Assembly (NCBI RefSeq): GCF_050107595.1
Contig: NZ_JBNILH010000010.1
Location: 132,167 to 196,166, forward strand
Source: Bacillus_AB infantis_C
GTDB taxonomy: Bacteria; Bacillota; Bacilli; Bacillales; Cytobacillaceae
Reading direction: 5' to 3'
DNA length: 64,000 nucleotides
This document shows, one piece after another, positions 31,770 through 40,784 of this stretch. Position 1 is the stretch's first letter, and every line of letters begins with the position of its first letter. The notes under the pieces were generated by a model that saw only the letters and a program-made list of their open reading frames with translations, made no database searches and was not told where the DNA came from. The position numbers and the translations under genes were made by a program.

Positions 31770-33050
31770 ATGAGAATCAGAGATTGGGATTTTAACCTGA
31801 AGGTGCGCCTGTTTGGCGAATCTTTGATGAATATTACGTTTTGGATGTTTTTTCCGTTTTTAACGATTTATTTTGCGGAGGCATTCGGCAAGGATAAGGC
31901 CGGCCTTCTGCTTATTTTATCGCAGGTGTTTTCTGTTTTGGCGAATCTGATGGGCGGCTATTGCGCGGACCGTTTTGGCAGGAAGATGATGATGGTGCTT
32001 TCGGCCTTTGGCCAGGGGATTTGCTTCATCCTGTTTGCGGTTGCCAGCTCCCCTTCCATTGAATCTTATTGGCTCGGCTTTATCTGTTTTACCTTTGTCG
32101 GAGTTTTCGGCGCTTTTTACTGGCCGGCAAGCCAGGCGATGGTGGCCGATGTTGTCGAGGAAAAGCACCGCAGCGATGTGTTTGCGATCTTTTATACCTC
32201 CATCAATATCGCGGTGGTTGTCGGGCCGATCCTTGGGGCTCTCTTTTATGTGCAGTACCGCTCACAGCTCCTTTTGATCGCCGGCATTGTCTGCATTCTG
32301 CTCGCCCTGATTCTGGCGAAATGGACGCGCGAAACGGTTCCTGAGAATACAGCTGTTGCGGGGGAAAATGATAAATGGTACAGCTTCCTTGGGGCCCAGG
32401 TAAAGGATTATTCTATCATTTTCAGGGACAGGACCTTCCTGCTTTTCATCATCGCAGGCGTCCTTGCCGCCCAGACATTCATGCAGCTGGACCTGCTGAT
32501 CCCTGTTTATACGAAGGAAGCCGTCGAGAACCAGTCCCTCTTCAGCATCGGAAGCTGGTCGTTCACTGTCCACGGCGAGCAGGCCTTTGGCGTCCTGCTT
32601 TCGGAAAATGGGTTTCTGGTGGCTTTATTCACAGTTGCTGTCACTAGATATGCAGCCAAATTCAAAGAGCGGAATGTGTTTGTCACCTCTTCCCTTTTTT
32701 ATGCGGCCAGCATCATTATGTTCGGGCAGACGCAATGGATTTGGGGCCTCATCATCGCCATGGCCGTCTTTACTTTAGGAGAGCTGATGGCGGTCGGGCT
32801 TCAGCAGAGCTTTGTGTCGCGCATCGCCCCGGAGAATATGAGGGGCCAGTATTTTGCAGCGGCCAGCCTCCGTTTTACCGTCGGAAAGACGATCGCTCCC
32901 ATTTCCATCCCGCTGACTGTCTGGATCGGCTATGACTGGACCTTTGCCATACTGGCAGCACTGGCAGTGATAAGCGCATTTCTTTATTGGCTCATGTTTG
33001 CCTTATATGAAAAGCAGGAAAAGCATCCTGCCAAACAAAACTCGATTTAA
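31770..33050 (+). CDS. MFS transporter
   Basis: A 426-aa protein with 12 helices. Motif A GGYCADRFGRKMMMVLSAFG lies between helices 2 and 3. PASQAMVADVVEEKHRSDVFAIFYTSINIAVVVGP is typical of the DHA1/MdtH-like group. There is an extended central loop (about residues 195-225). Probably a drug or metabolite exporter; no regulator adjoins. A second MdtH-like protein is encoded at 16629, and the two share organisation but are divergent. Confidence 0.82.
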   Translation: MRIRDWDFNLKVRLFGESLMNITFWMFFPFLTIYFAEAFGKDKAGLLLILSQVFSVLANLMGGYCADRFGRKMMMVLSAFGQGICFILFAVASSPSIESYWLGFICFTFVGVFGAFYWPASQAMVADVVEEKHRSDVFAIFYTSINIAVVVGPILGALFYVQYRSQLLLIAGIVCILLALILAKWTRETVPENTAVAGENDKWYSFLGAQVKDYSIIFRDRTFLLFIIAGVLAAQTFMQLDLLIPVYTKEAVENQSLFSIGSWSFTVHGEQAFGVLLSENGFLVALFTVAVTRYAAKFKERNVFVTSSLFYAASIIMFGQTQWIWGLIIAMAVFTLGELMAVGLQQSFVSRIAPENMRGQYFAAASLRFTVGKTIAPISIPLTVWIGYDWTFAILAALAVISAFLYWLMFALYEKQEKHPAKQNSI

Positions 33051-33074
33051 GTCCGGCGATAAGCCGGCTTTTTT
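33050..33074 (+). terminator. Terminator of the MFS gene
   Basis: CCGGC - GATAA - GCCGG with flanking bases, followed by CTTTTTT, immediately after the stop codon. Confidence 0.8.
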
Positions 33075-33240
33075 CATTTTTAAAATAGCCTGATGGGATG
33101 GATCCCGGTGCTCCCAGTGCCGGTCCGTATTAGAAGCCTTGCATTTTTCCCCGTAAAAAAGGAATCAGGCCAAACTGTTTCTTTTTCCCGCAGAAACCGA
33201 TAAAATGTAGAGGAAGATTCTGAAAAAGGAGATACATACT

Positions 33241-34473
33241 ATGAGCCAATTCCAGCAAAATCTCGAAAAATATGCCGAGCTGGCAGTCAAGGTCGGCGTT
33301 AACGTCCAGGAGGGCCAGACGCTTGTAATCAATGCAGCACTTGATGCAGCAGAGTTTGTCCGCCTTGCCGTGAAAAAAGCCTATGAAACAGGAGCAGCCA
33401 ATGTGGTGGTCAACTGGTCTGATGATACAGTGACACGCCTGAAGTATGATCTGGCGCCTGAGGAATCTTTTACAGAGTATCCGGAGTTCCGCGCCAAGGA
33501 AATGGAAGACCTTGCAGAAAAGGGCGCTGCGTTCATGTCGATTGTATCTGCAAGCCCTGACCTTCTAAAAGGGGTAAAATCCGAGCGGATCGCCAATTTC
33601 CAAAAAGCTGCAGGAAAAGCGCTGAGCAAATACCGCCGCTATGCACAGTCTGATAAGGTGAGCTGGACCGTCATCGCTGTCCCATCTGAAGGCTGGGCAG
33701 ACAAAGTATTCGCAGACGATCCAAAGGAAAGCCGTGTGGAAAAGCTTTGGGATGCGATTTTTAAAGCAACGCGCGCAGACCTTGAAGATCCTGTGCAGGC
33801 ATGGAAGGATCATGACGCTTCCCTCCATGAAAAAGTCGATTATCTGAACAGCAAAGGCTTTAAAAAGCTGCATTATACAGCGCCAGGCACTGATTTGACC
33901 ATCGAGCTTCCTGAGAAGCATCTCTGGGTCGGGGCAGGCAGCGTCAATGAAAAAGGCCATGAGTTCATGGCGAATATGCCGACAGAGGAAGTCTTTACCG
34001 TTCCGCTTAAGACCGGTGTCAACGGGCATGTTTCCAGTACAAAGCCCCTCAGCTATGGCGGCAATATCATTGATAATTTCACGATTACCTTTGAAAATGG
34101 CCGCATTGTGGACGTAAAGGCCGAAGAAGGCGAAGAGATCCTGAAGCAGCTTGTTGAGACAGATGAAGGCTCCCATTATCTTGGAGAAGTGGCCCTTGTA
34201 CCGTTCAACTCGCCAATCTCACAATCCAATCTGCTTTTCTACAACACATTGTTTGATGAAAATGCCTCTAACCACCTGGCAATCGGAAGCGCTTATGCAT
34301 TCTGCATCGAGGGCGGCAAGAAAATGTCCTCTGAAGAGCTTGCTGAAAATGGCCTGAACGAAAGCCTTACCCATGTCGATTTCATGATCGGCTCAGCCGA
34401 GATGGATATTGACGGCATCAAGGAAGACGGTCAGTCAGAGCCGGTTTTCCGCAAAGGCGACTGGGCATTTTAA
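33241..34473 (+). CDS. Aminopeptidase of family M29 (AmpS-like)
   Basis: A 410-aa leucyl-type aminopeptidase. Metal-ligand segments of the M29 family are present: NMPTEEVFTVP (Glu), GEVALVPFNSPIS (Glu), ENASNHLAIGSAYAF (His, Tyr) and LTHVDFMIGS (His, Asp). The start MSQFQQNLEKYAELAVKVGV is typical of AmpS/PepS. It releases N-terminal residues from peptides in the cytoplasm with a dinuclear metal centre. AAAGGAG lies upstream. Monocistronic with a terminator. Confidence 0.92.
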   Translation: MSQFQQNLEKYAELAVKVGVNVQEGQTLVINAALDAAEFVRLAVKKAYETGAANVVVNWSDDTVTRLKYDLAPEESFTEYPEFRAKEMEDLAEKGAAFMSIVSASPDLLKGVKSERIANFQKAAGKALSKYRRYAQSDKVSWTVIAVPSEGWADKVFADDPKESRVEKLWDAIFKATRADLEDPVQAWKDHDASLHEKVDYLNSKGFKKLHYTAPGTDLTIELPEKHLWVGAGSVNEKGHEFMANMPTEEVFTVPLKTGVNGHVSSTKPLSYGGNIIDNFTITFENGRIVDVKAEEGEEILKQLVETDEGSHYLGEVALVPFNSPISQSNLLFYNTLFDENASNHLAIGSAYAFCIEGGKKMSSEELAENGLNESLTHVDFMIGSAEMDIDGIKEDGQSEPVFRKGDWAF

Positions 34474-34489
34474 TCATTATAACCAAAGG

Positions 34490-34522
34490 AAGCTGCGGGC
34501 CATTATGGCACGCAGCTTTTTA
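34490..34522 (+). terminator. Terminator of the aminopeptidase gene
   Basis: AAGCTGCG (34490-34497) pairs with CGCAGCTT (34511-34518), followed by TTTAT. Confidence 0.8.
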
Positions 34523-34654
34523 TGTTAGCTCTATTCGCATATATCGCTGCTATCTTGCCATCCTTATAAGACGTGAGAAAAAGTATTCTTTCTGGAGAGG
34601 TTTTTCCTCCGCCCAGCCATAAAAGAGCGCACCTTTCCGGACCCGAATGAGTTG

Positions 34655-34845
34655 AAAAATAAGCGGAGAAATTCCCCCTATTTTTAAAAACACTCTAAAA
34701 ATAGCTCAAATAGACGGAGAAATTCCCCCTATCGATTTAAAAAACAGGAAAATGGACTGCTTCGCTCCGTTTAACCGGAAATTCTCCGCTTATTTACACC
34801 CACTTTTGCCATATTCAGCAGCGTAACCGGAGAATCTCCGCTTAT
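34655..34845. repeat. Scattered GCGGAGAAATTCCCC-type repeats
   Basis: ATAAGCGGAGAAATTCCCCCTA at about 34660, GACGGAGAAATTCCCCCTA at about 34714, and inverted forms CGGAAATTCTCCGCTTATTT (about 34776) and CGGAGAATCTCCGCTTATTT (about 34828). They mark the 34523-34983 gap, which otherwise holds no gene. Confidence 0.65.
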
Positions 34846-34983
34846 TTTAAGACTCAAATTAAAATACCATACTAAAACATAACCTATATGTTTAAATGAT
34901 CCGTTCTCGAACTATGGCCAACAGTGACCAGTTTAACTGTTCCATTCAATAGGCCATGCACCCGCGGAATTTTTTCTGATCCT

Positions 34984-36165
34984 TTAAAGCTTCCTCAGCT
35001 GGACAGACTTTATTTTTCCTGACTGATCTGCATACACATCAATATTGTATTTTCCGGCAGCATAGATCGCCAGCACCTCTGTTCCTCTCCTGCTCTCCCT
35101 GAATGGCTCGCCGAACATTTTCTTGATATCTGCAAGCGTTGACTGCAGGCGGATCCCCGGAATTGAAACGACCGCTACTTCCTGTGTCGCTTCATCATAA
35201 AAATACGTTACTTCCGGATATTTCAGGTACGCATATTTGCCTTTTTTCCCTGCTTCAATAGAAGGGGGGCTTGCCTTTTTAACATCATTGATATTTGTGC
35301 CGATCGGGTATTGGCTCCCGGCCAGTATGCCTTGGGAGGCTTTATCGATAATGCCCTTTTCAAGCTGGATGTTGTAGAAAGGATGATAGTTCTCTTCGGA
35401 TGCACTCCAGATTTTAAACCATTTCTCCCCTTCGCTCAGGCCGTCTTTCATGGCAGAATCATCGTAAACCGTCTCGCTGACCTGATTGATCTCAAGCTCT
35501 TTCTTGTCAAATGCCCATGTTGAAAAAACCAGGCCCTCATTGCCATCAATGGACTGGACTGTCTGGATATATTCCTGTTTGATTGCTTTGATTTCAGGTC
35601 CGAGAATAGATCGGATTCCTTCAGCGGACTGGACCATTTTCAGCTCTCCATGCTGGATGCTGTACAGCTCTGCCGAAAACCGGCTGTCCCCCTCAGGCTG
35701 GACGATGGCAAGCAGGGTCTTATCACCAAGCTTAAGCGGATACGCCCCTTTCACCTCTTCATTGAAGACAAGCGGCAGGGATGAAAGAATATCCTGCTTA
35801 AAGGCAGACTTCGCCCCTTTTTTTGCCATATAAACTGAATAATTCCCTTCATGGACCGTGTCCTGCTTATCTCCTAAAACGCCTGCTTGTTCAAGCTTAA
35901 CGGTTGTTTCATTTTCCGCATAAATATAGATTTCATAAGCCAGGCCTTCATCGGCGGCTTCAAAGCTGTAAAGGGACTTTTCCTTGAGCCATGAAGTATC
36001 CTTTTTATCCTTGCCTTCTGTCTGGATTGTCAGGACAGCAGAATCGTCTTCCTGCTTCTCGGTTTTATTCGAAATTTCTTCTGCCAGTGATGTGTGGATC
36101 TGATTACTGCACGCGGCGGTTAACAATGACAGCAGCATAAGCATTGCATATATAAGTTTATTCAT
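34984..36165 (-). CDS. Secreted lipoprotein with DUF4309 (YjgB-like) C-terminal domain
   Basis: A 393-aa protein. Lipobox LTAAC near residue 19 gives diacylglyceryl attachment. An unassigned middle part of roughly 250 residues is followed by a C-terminal segment with YPIGTNINDVKKASPP and TLADIKKMFGEPF...AAGKYNIDVYADQSGKIKSVQL. That segment resembles the DUF4309/YjgB domain, which appears twice or as a split unit here. The ATG at 36165 has GGGAG 5 bp upstream. Function unknown; outer face of the membrane. Monocistronic. Confidence 0.7.
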   Translation of the reverse strand: MNKLIYAMLMLLSLLTAACSNQIHTSLAEEISNKTEKQEDDSAVLTIQTEGKDKKDTSWLKEKSLYSFEAADEGLAYEIYIYAENETTVKLEQAGVLGDKQDTVHEGNYSVYMAKKGAKSAFKQDILSSLPLVFNEEVKGAYPLKLGDKTLLAIVQPEGDSRFSAELYSIQHGELKMVQSAEGIRSILGPEIKAIKQEYIQTVQSIDGNEGLVFSTWAFDKKELEINQVSETVYDDSAMKDGLSEGEKWFKIWSASEENYHPFYNIQLEKGIIDKASQGILAGSQYPIGTNINDVKKASPPSIEAGKKGKYAYLKYPEVTYFYDEATQEVAVVSIPGIRLQSTLADIKKMFGEPFRESRRGTEVLAIYAAGKYNIDVYADQSGKIKSVQLRKL

Positions 36166-36177
36166 TTTATCTCCCAC

Positions 36178-36517
36178 TCATTTAAGCTTGATTATGATGC
36201 CGGCTGACGCTTTTTCCCTGTCATGGCCGGTCACATTTCTAAAGTTTAACAAAAGCGTTTATATTCTACAAATCTGTTTTAATTGCTTTTTAAACAGTTT
36301 GTAATCTAATTGTAACATAAAACCGGAAACTTTTTTAACCCCTTCTCTTACATACAGGTATTTCCAGCATCTTTCTTTTTAAAGACTATCTATATTTTTC
36401 GTTATTCCGGAAGATTTTATGGGGGCAGTCCTATATTTTTTTCCGTTCTCTTGAATATTGCATTAGCCTGTCTTTTGTGGGACGATGTAGGTAATGATGA
36501 TGCCGGAGGAGAAGAAG
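36178..36517. other. Divergent intergenic region
   Basis: AT-rich spacer between the lipoprotein and acylphosphatase genes. It contains short direct repeats TTACAATTAGATTACAAAC (minus strand, near 36310) and probable promoters for both genes, but I cannot fix -35/-10 pairs with confidence. Confidence 0.4.
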
Positions 36518-36793
36518 ATGATCCATTTGAACATTGTAGTTTCCGGAAAGGTGCAGGGAGTGGGATTCCGCTTTTTTGCGCAAAGAAAAGCTGTTCAATA
36601 CGGCATCAATGGCTGGGTGCGCAACCTGGATGACGGTTCTGTGGAGATCCGGGCAATGGGTGACAAGAAGAGGATGGATTCCTTTATGAGGGATTTGAAG
36701 AGAGGGAACCCTTTCTCGGCGATCGATCATATGCAAGTGGATGAACTGGATGGACAGGGCGAATTGTCTTCTTCCTTTAAAATAAAATATTAG
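36518..36793 (+). CDS. Acylphosphatase
   Basis: A 91-aa enzyme hydrolysing carboxyl-phosphate bonds such as acetyl phosphate or 1,3-bisphosphoglycerate. The active-site loop GKVQGVGFRFFAQ supplies the catalytic arginine and NGWVRNLDDGSVEI the asparagine. Small alpha/beta fold, typical length. The ATG at 36518 has GGAGGAG 6 bp upstream, so the earlier in-frame ATGs are not used. Shares a bidirectional terminator with panF. Confidence 0.92.
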   Translation: MIHLNIVVSGKVQGVGFRFFAQRKAVQYGINGWVRNLDDGSVEIRAMGDKKRMDSFMRDLKRGNPFSAIDHMQVDELDGQGELSSSFKIKY

Positions 36794-36802
36794 TTCATGC
36801 AC

Positions 36803-36839
36803 AAAAAGACGGGACCAGCAAAAGCTGTCCCGTCTTTTT
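36803..36839. terminator. Bidirectional terminator between acylphosphatase gene and panF
   Basis: AAAAAGACGGGAC (36803-36815) pairs perfectly with GTCCCGTCTTTTT (36827-36839); T runs on both strands. Confidence 0.9.
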
Positions 36840-38287
36840 CAGGCTGTCTGCCCCATATCTTTCTGAGCTGTCCCGGCCGTCAGCATGCTGATGAGCATGT
36901 AAGCGGCAAATGACAGGATGATCGGCATGATGACTGTGTTCATGCCAAAGGCATTCGGATAGTATGTATAAAAAAGGATATACGAGACTACCCCGGTGAT
37001 CATGGAGGCAATGGCTCCATGCTTATTTCCCCTGCTCCAGTACAGGCCAAGGACGACCGGCCATATGAAGGCAGCCTCAAGCCCTCCAAAGGAAAACAGA
37101 TTGAGCCAGATGATCAGATCCGGCGGACTGAGCGCCATCAGGCAGACCAGGATCCCGAGGACCGCTGTAACGCCGAGGCTCAGCTTCTTAACCGTCCCTT
37201 CACTTGCATCAGGCTTGATATAATTCAAATACACATCCTTCACGACAGCCGAACTGACCAGGAGGAGCAGGGAATCGACAGTCGACATGATCGCTGCCAT
37301 CGGGGCGGCCAATACCACCCCTGCCAGCCACGGAGGCAGGACCTCCATGGCAATGAGCGGCATCACCTTGTCCCCCACCTCAATCCCCGGCAGGATCGGA
37401 CGGGCGAACACGCCGATCAGATGCATGCCAAGCATGATGAACCCGACCACAAAGGTTCCAATGATGATCGCTCTGTGCATGGCCCTGGAGTTTTTGTAGC
37501 TCATCGCCCTGACAGTCACCTGCGGCAGGCCGACCACCCCGACGCCGACAAGAATCCAAAAGGAAGACACATAGAGCGGGGACAGTCCGCCATCAAAGCC
37601 ATACGGCGAAACAAGCCCCGGATTTTCCGTCCTTAGGTCTGTGATGATATTTCCAATTCCTCCGCCCGCAATAATGACCGCGATCAGAAGGATCAGGGTC
37701 CCCGCAAACATGATGACCCCCTGGACCGCATCTGTCACAGCCACGGCCCTGAAACCGCCGATGATGACATACACAAGGACCGATGCCGCGAAAATAAACA
37801 GGGCAGTCCCATAGGAAAGGCCTGTCAGCGATTCAATCAGACGGGCGCCGCCGACCCACTGGGCCGCCATGGAAGCGAACAGGAAAATGATGATGCTGAG
37901 CGCTGACAGCAGCACCACCCATTTGCTCTGATATCTTTCTTTTAAAAAGTCGATCAGCGTGACCGCCTTATACTGCCTGGCGACAATCGCAAATTTTTTC
38001 CCGAGCACCATCAGCACGAAATAGCCTGTCACAAGCTGGGACATCGCAAGAAGCACCCAGCCGAGCCCCTGGGTGTAAGCAACACCGGGTCCGCCGATGA
38101 AGCTGCTGGCGCTGCCGTAGGTTGCAATCATCGTCATCGCCAGGATGAATCCGCCCAGCTCCCTTCCGCCGAGGAAATATTCCTGCAGAAAAGAATCTGA
38201 CGAGCGGACATGCCTGCTCGCCCAAAAGCCTACTAGAAAAATGGCGACCAGGAATACGAGAAGCGGGATAATGACACCTATATTCAT
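36839..38287 (-). CDS. panF: Sodium/pantothenate symporter
   Basis: A 482-aa SSS transporter with about 13 helices. DSFLQEYFLGGRELGGFILAMTMIATYGSASSFIGGPG near the start and GFRAVAVTDAVQGVIMFAGTLIL match PanF. The C-terminal helices end in AQKDMGQTA. It takes up pantothenate for CoA synthesis with Na+. Its ATG overlaps the yhdT stop by 4 bp, and the yhdT-panF pairing is conserved in many bacteria, which supports the PanF call over other SSS members. Confidence 0.9.
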   Translation of the reverse strand: MNIGVIIPLLVFLVAIFLVGFWASRHVRSSDSFLQEYFLGGRELGGFILAMTMIATYGSASSFIGGPGVAYTQGLGWVLLAMSQLVTGYFVLMVLGKKFAIVARQYKAVTLIDFLKERYQSKWVVLLSALSIIIFLFASMAAQWVGGARLIESLTGLSYGTALFIFAASVLVYVIIGGFRAVAVTDAVQGVIMFAGTLILLIAVIIAGGGIGNIITDLRTENPGLVSPYGFDGGLSPLYVSSFWILVGVGVVGLPQVTVRAMSYKNSRAMHRAIIIGTFVVGFIMLGMHLIGVFARPILPGIEVGDKVMPLIAMEVLPPWLAGVVLAAPMAAIMSTVDSLLLLVSSAVVKDVYLNYIKPDASEGTVKKLSLGVTAVLGILVCLMALSPPDLIIWLNLFSFGGLEAAFIWPVVLGLYWSRGNKHGAIASMITGVVSYILFYTYYPNAFGMNTVIMPIILSFAAYMLISMLTAGTAQKDMGQTA

Positions 38288-38574
38288 TCCGCCTTCCCCC
38301 CTTCTTCCCCGTCATCGAAAGGAACTTCTTTAAACAGAAACTTCACAGCTGCCCATACGAGGACAAACACAACGGCAAATCCTGTCACACAGCTATAGAA
38401 AAACCACGCAGGCAGCCCCATGATATATGTATACTCTTCGACAGGCCCTGATCCCATCCCGTAAGCAAAGCCAAACCACCATAGAAAATTAAAAAGGACA
38501 AGACCGATACCGATCCAGGCTTCCCTCTTCGCCACCTTAAAACGGGGATCCCTTCCCCCGGCTTTATTATCCAA
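38284..38574 (-). CDS. yhdT: YhdT family small membrane protein
   Basis: A 96-aa protein of the DUF997/YhdT family. Two membrane helices lie at about residues 22-42 and 53-78. The family motif KREAWIGIGLVLFNFLWWFGFAYG-type region is seen, followed by YIMGLPAWFFYSC. TTG start at 38574 with GAGGGGGG 7 bp upstream; an upstream frame extension has no ribosome binding site. It is coupled to panF and probably acts as an accessory or small subunit of the transporter, but its role is not established. Confidence 0.85.
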   Translation of the reverse strand: MDNKAGGRDPRFKVAKREAWIGIGLVLFNFLWWFGFAYGMGSGPVEEYTYIMGLPAWFFYSCVTGFAVVFVLVWAAVKFLFKEVPFDDGEEGGKAE

Positions 38575-38689
38575 GTCCTTTCCCCCCTCATACCATTTAT
38601 CCTTCACTGAAAAATTAAGAATTATTTCCACCTTGATTGTAAACCAAAAACACCCAGCCAGAAACAAAAACTTGATTTCGATGCCCGTT

Positions 38690-38800
38690 TCAGTGCCAGG
38701 TTTGATGGTACCTGGTACCCTCTATGGACACTTTGGCCACTTTTGTCTTTTCATGGTACCTGGTACCCTTTATGGACACTTCGGCAATGGCACCACACAG
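38690..38800. repeat. Two direct repeats with GGTACCTGGTACC palindromes
   Basis: TGGTACCTGGTACC followed by CTNTATGGACACTT occurs at about 38706 and again at about 38755, 49 bp apart, within the yhdT-yhhQ gap. Related to the GGTGCC/GGTACC palindrome cluster at 1.6-1.84 kb. No gene seen here. Confidence 0.7.
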
Positions 38801-38860
38801 AAGGCATCACCAAAAAACAGCCCCCTGCTAGAGGCTGTTTTTATGACGCAGATTCTGCTG

Positions 38861-39490
38861 TCAGCCTGCGAACTCGGCAGGCTGCTTTTTTTCTTTTCTG
38901 GCCATGCCAACCAGCAGGTAAACCAGCGGTGTATCAATCAGCGCGACAAGGAACTTAAAGACATATTGTGTTCCGATCATCGCCAGGAGCGCTCCTGCCG
39001 GCATGGTGCCGTAAAAAGCGATCAGAATGAAAACAGAGGTATCGATCAGCTGGCTTGAAACTGTGGACAAATTATTGCGGATCCACAGTTTCTTACTGCC
39101 ATGCTTTTCCTTCAGCTTATGGAAGACGTACACATCCAGATTTTGACTGACCAAGTAGGATATGAGGCTCGCAATGGTGATGCGGAAGCTTCCGCTTAGG
39201 ATTGTCTCGAATTCAGACTGCGCCCCGAAGAACGGTGCAGATGGCAGATGGATCGCTGCAAAAATGAAAACGGCTGACAGCAGCTGGGTCACAAATCCTG
39301 CCAGCACCGTCTTTCTGGCAGCTTCTTTTCCATAAACCTCACCGATGATATCGGTGATCGGATACGTAAAAACATAGACAATCACAGCCGCCGGCAGAAC
39401 GGCCCAGGATCCCAGGCTGAACAGCTTGACGGCAAGAATATTGGATAATATAAGCAGGCCGGCAAATGCGGCATTCAAATATAATAACAA
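38861..39490 (-). CDS. yhhQ: Queuosine precursor transporter (YhhQ/VUT family)
   Basis: A 209-aa protein with about 6 helices. ILSNILAVKLFSLGSW, VFTYPITDIIGEVYGKEAARK and NLSTVSSQLIDTSVFILIAF are family signatures. It imports preQ0/preQ1-type queuosine precursors. It follows queF by 15 bp on the same transcript under a preQ1 riboswitch, so uptake and synthesis are regulated together. Confidence 0.92.
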   Translation of the reverse strand: MLLYLNAAFAGLLILSNILAVKLFSLGSWAVLPAAVIVYVFTYPITDIIGEVYGKEAARKTVLAGFVTQLLSAVFIFAAIHLPSAPFFGAQSEFETILSGSFRITIASLISYLVSQNLDVYVFHKLKEKHGSKKLWIRNNLSTVSSQLIDTSVFILIAFYGTMPAGALLAMIGTQYVFKFLVALIDTPLVYLLVGMARKEKKQPAEFAG

Positions 39491-39505
39491 AATGTAAGTC
39501 TCCTT

Positions 39506-40003
39506 TTAGCGGTTATCAATGGTTTCAGGATACAGATCATGGTTCATCATCCTGTACTCTGCCATCTTTTCATATTTAGTGCCCGGCTTTCCGTAATTTG
39601 TATACGGATCAATGGAAATGCCGCCGCGCGGAGTGAATTTGCCCCACACTTCGATATAGCGCGGGTCCATCAGCTCAATCAGATCATTCATGATGATATT
39701 CATGCAGTCTTCATGGAAGTCGCCATGATTGCGGAAGCTGAACAGATACAGCTTCAGTGACTTGCTTTCTACCATTCTCTGATCAGGGATATAGCTGATA
39801 TAGATGGTTGCAAAATCAGGCTGACCCGTTTTCGGGCACAGGCTTGTAAATTCAGGACAGTTGAATTTAACAAAATAATCGCAGTTCGGGTGCTTATTAT
39901 CAAAAGCCTCCAGGATGGACGGCGAGTATTCAAATAAATACTGTGTCCCCTGATTGCCAAGCAAAGTTACATCCTTCAATTCTTCATCTTTTCTTCCAGA
40001 CAT
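39506..40003 (-). CDS. queF: NADPH-dependent 7-cyano-7-deazaguanine reductase
   Basis: A 165-aa enzyme reducing preQ0 to preQ1 in queuosine synthesis. Catalytic Cys56 is in EFTSLCPKTGQPDF, with Asp63 in the same segment. SKSLKLYLFSFRNHGDFHED is the NADPH/substrate motif. Length equals that of B. subtilis QueF. The ATG at 40003 has AAGGAGG 9 bp upstream. The queC, queD and queE genes are not in the window, unlike the queCDEF operon of B. subtilis. Confidence 0.95.
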   Translation of the reverse strand: MSGRKDEELKDVTLLGNQGTQYLFEYSPSILEAFDNKHPNCDYFVKFNCPEFTSLCPKTGQPDFATIYISYIPDQRMVESKSLKLYLFSFRNHGDFHEDCMNIIMNDLIELMDPRYIEVWGKFTPRGGISIDPYTNYGKPGTKYEKMAEYRMMNHDLYPETIDNR

Positions 40004-40073
40004 AGAAAAAAGCCTCCTTATATGGTACTGCGCATACAAGAGAGGCTCCTCAATATATAAAAATCAGCCCGAA

Positions 40074-40104
40074 AAAAATAAAAACCATATCCCCGCGGAT
40101 ATGG
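40074..40104 (-). terminator. Riboswitch-controlled terminator before queF
   Basis: Minus strand CCATATCC - GCGG - GGATATGG followed by TTTTTATTTTTTT. It is the expression platform of the preQ1 aptamer just upstream: ligand binding should favour this hairpin. Confidence 0.85.
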
Positions 40105-40126
40105 CTGATCAATTTTATCAGAACCA

Positions 40127-40162
40127 TAGTTTTTTATAGAGGGTTTGTTGCTATGAACCTCT
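40127..40162 (-). ncRNA. PreQ1-I riboswitch aptamer
   Basis: Minus strand AGAGGTTCATAGC-AACAAACCCTCT-ATAAAAAACTA. The AGAGGTTC/CCTCT stem, the C-rich loop and the A-rich tail AUAAAAAACUA match the type I preQ1 aptamer. It is followed by the terminator and queF-yhhQ. Confidence 0.93.
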
Positions 40163-40333
40163 CCTGCATGATGCGGGAATGTCGTATATTTTTTTGTCCT
40201 CTGTAACTATAGAGAAAAAGCCGGATTCTGTCAATACCATACGCCGAAGCTTCTCTCTCCTTAACAACCTGCCCTTTTGGAAGTATAATAACTTTTATCG
40301 CTATACAGGACAAAAAAGAAAGGAATGACCTAT

Positions 40334-40723
40334 ATGCTGAAGGAATTCAAGAAATTTGCCATCAAAGGCAATGTGGTCGATCTGGCAGTCGGTGTCATCA
40401 TCGGCGGAGCCTTTGGAAAAATCGTCACCTCGCTCGTCAATGATATTGTCATGCCATTTCTCGGACTGCTGACCGGAGGAGTTGATTTTTCCGAGCGTTC
40501 TGTAAAAATCGAGGATGCTACCATTAAATATGGTGCATTCATCCAATCTATCATTGATTTTGTCATCATTGCCTTTTCCATCTTCCTCTTTGTCAGGTTT
40601 ATCAACAGGCTGAAGAGCAGGCACGAACAGGAAAAACATGTAGAGGAAGCACCGACCGTCGATGCGAAGGAAGAACTTCTGAAAGAAATCCGCGACCTAT
40701 TAAAAGAAGAAAAAATGAATTGA
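40334..40723 (+). CDS. mscL: Large-conductance mechanosensitive channel
   Basis: A 129-aa channel. MLKEFKKFAIKGNVVDLAVG at the N-terminus, first pore helix with VGVIIGGAFGKIVTSLVNDI, periplasmic loop, second helix (about residues 72-95) and charged C-terminal coil. It opens under turgor stress. The ATG at 40334 is preferred to one 9 bp upstream because AAAGGA is correctly placed. Monocistronic. Confidence 0.95.
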   Translation: MLKEFKKFAIKGNVVDLAVGVIIGGAFGKIVTSLVNDIVMPFLGLLTGGVDFSERSVKIEDATIKYGAFIQSIIDFVIIAFSIFLFVRFINRLKSRHEQEKHVEEAPTVDAKEELLKEIRDLLKEEKMN

Positions 40724-40784
40724 AACCTTATCCAATTTTCTGCGTATAAAAGGTAATCAATTCAATTCATATGAGGTGAAACAT

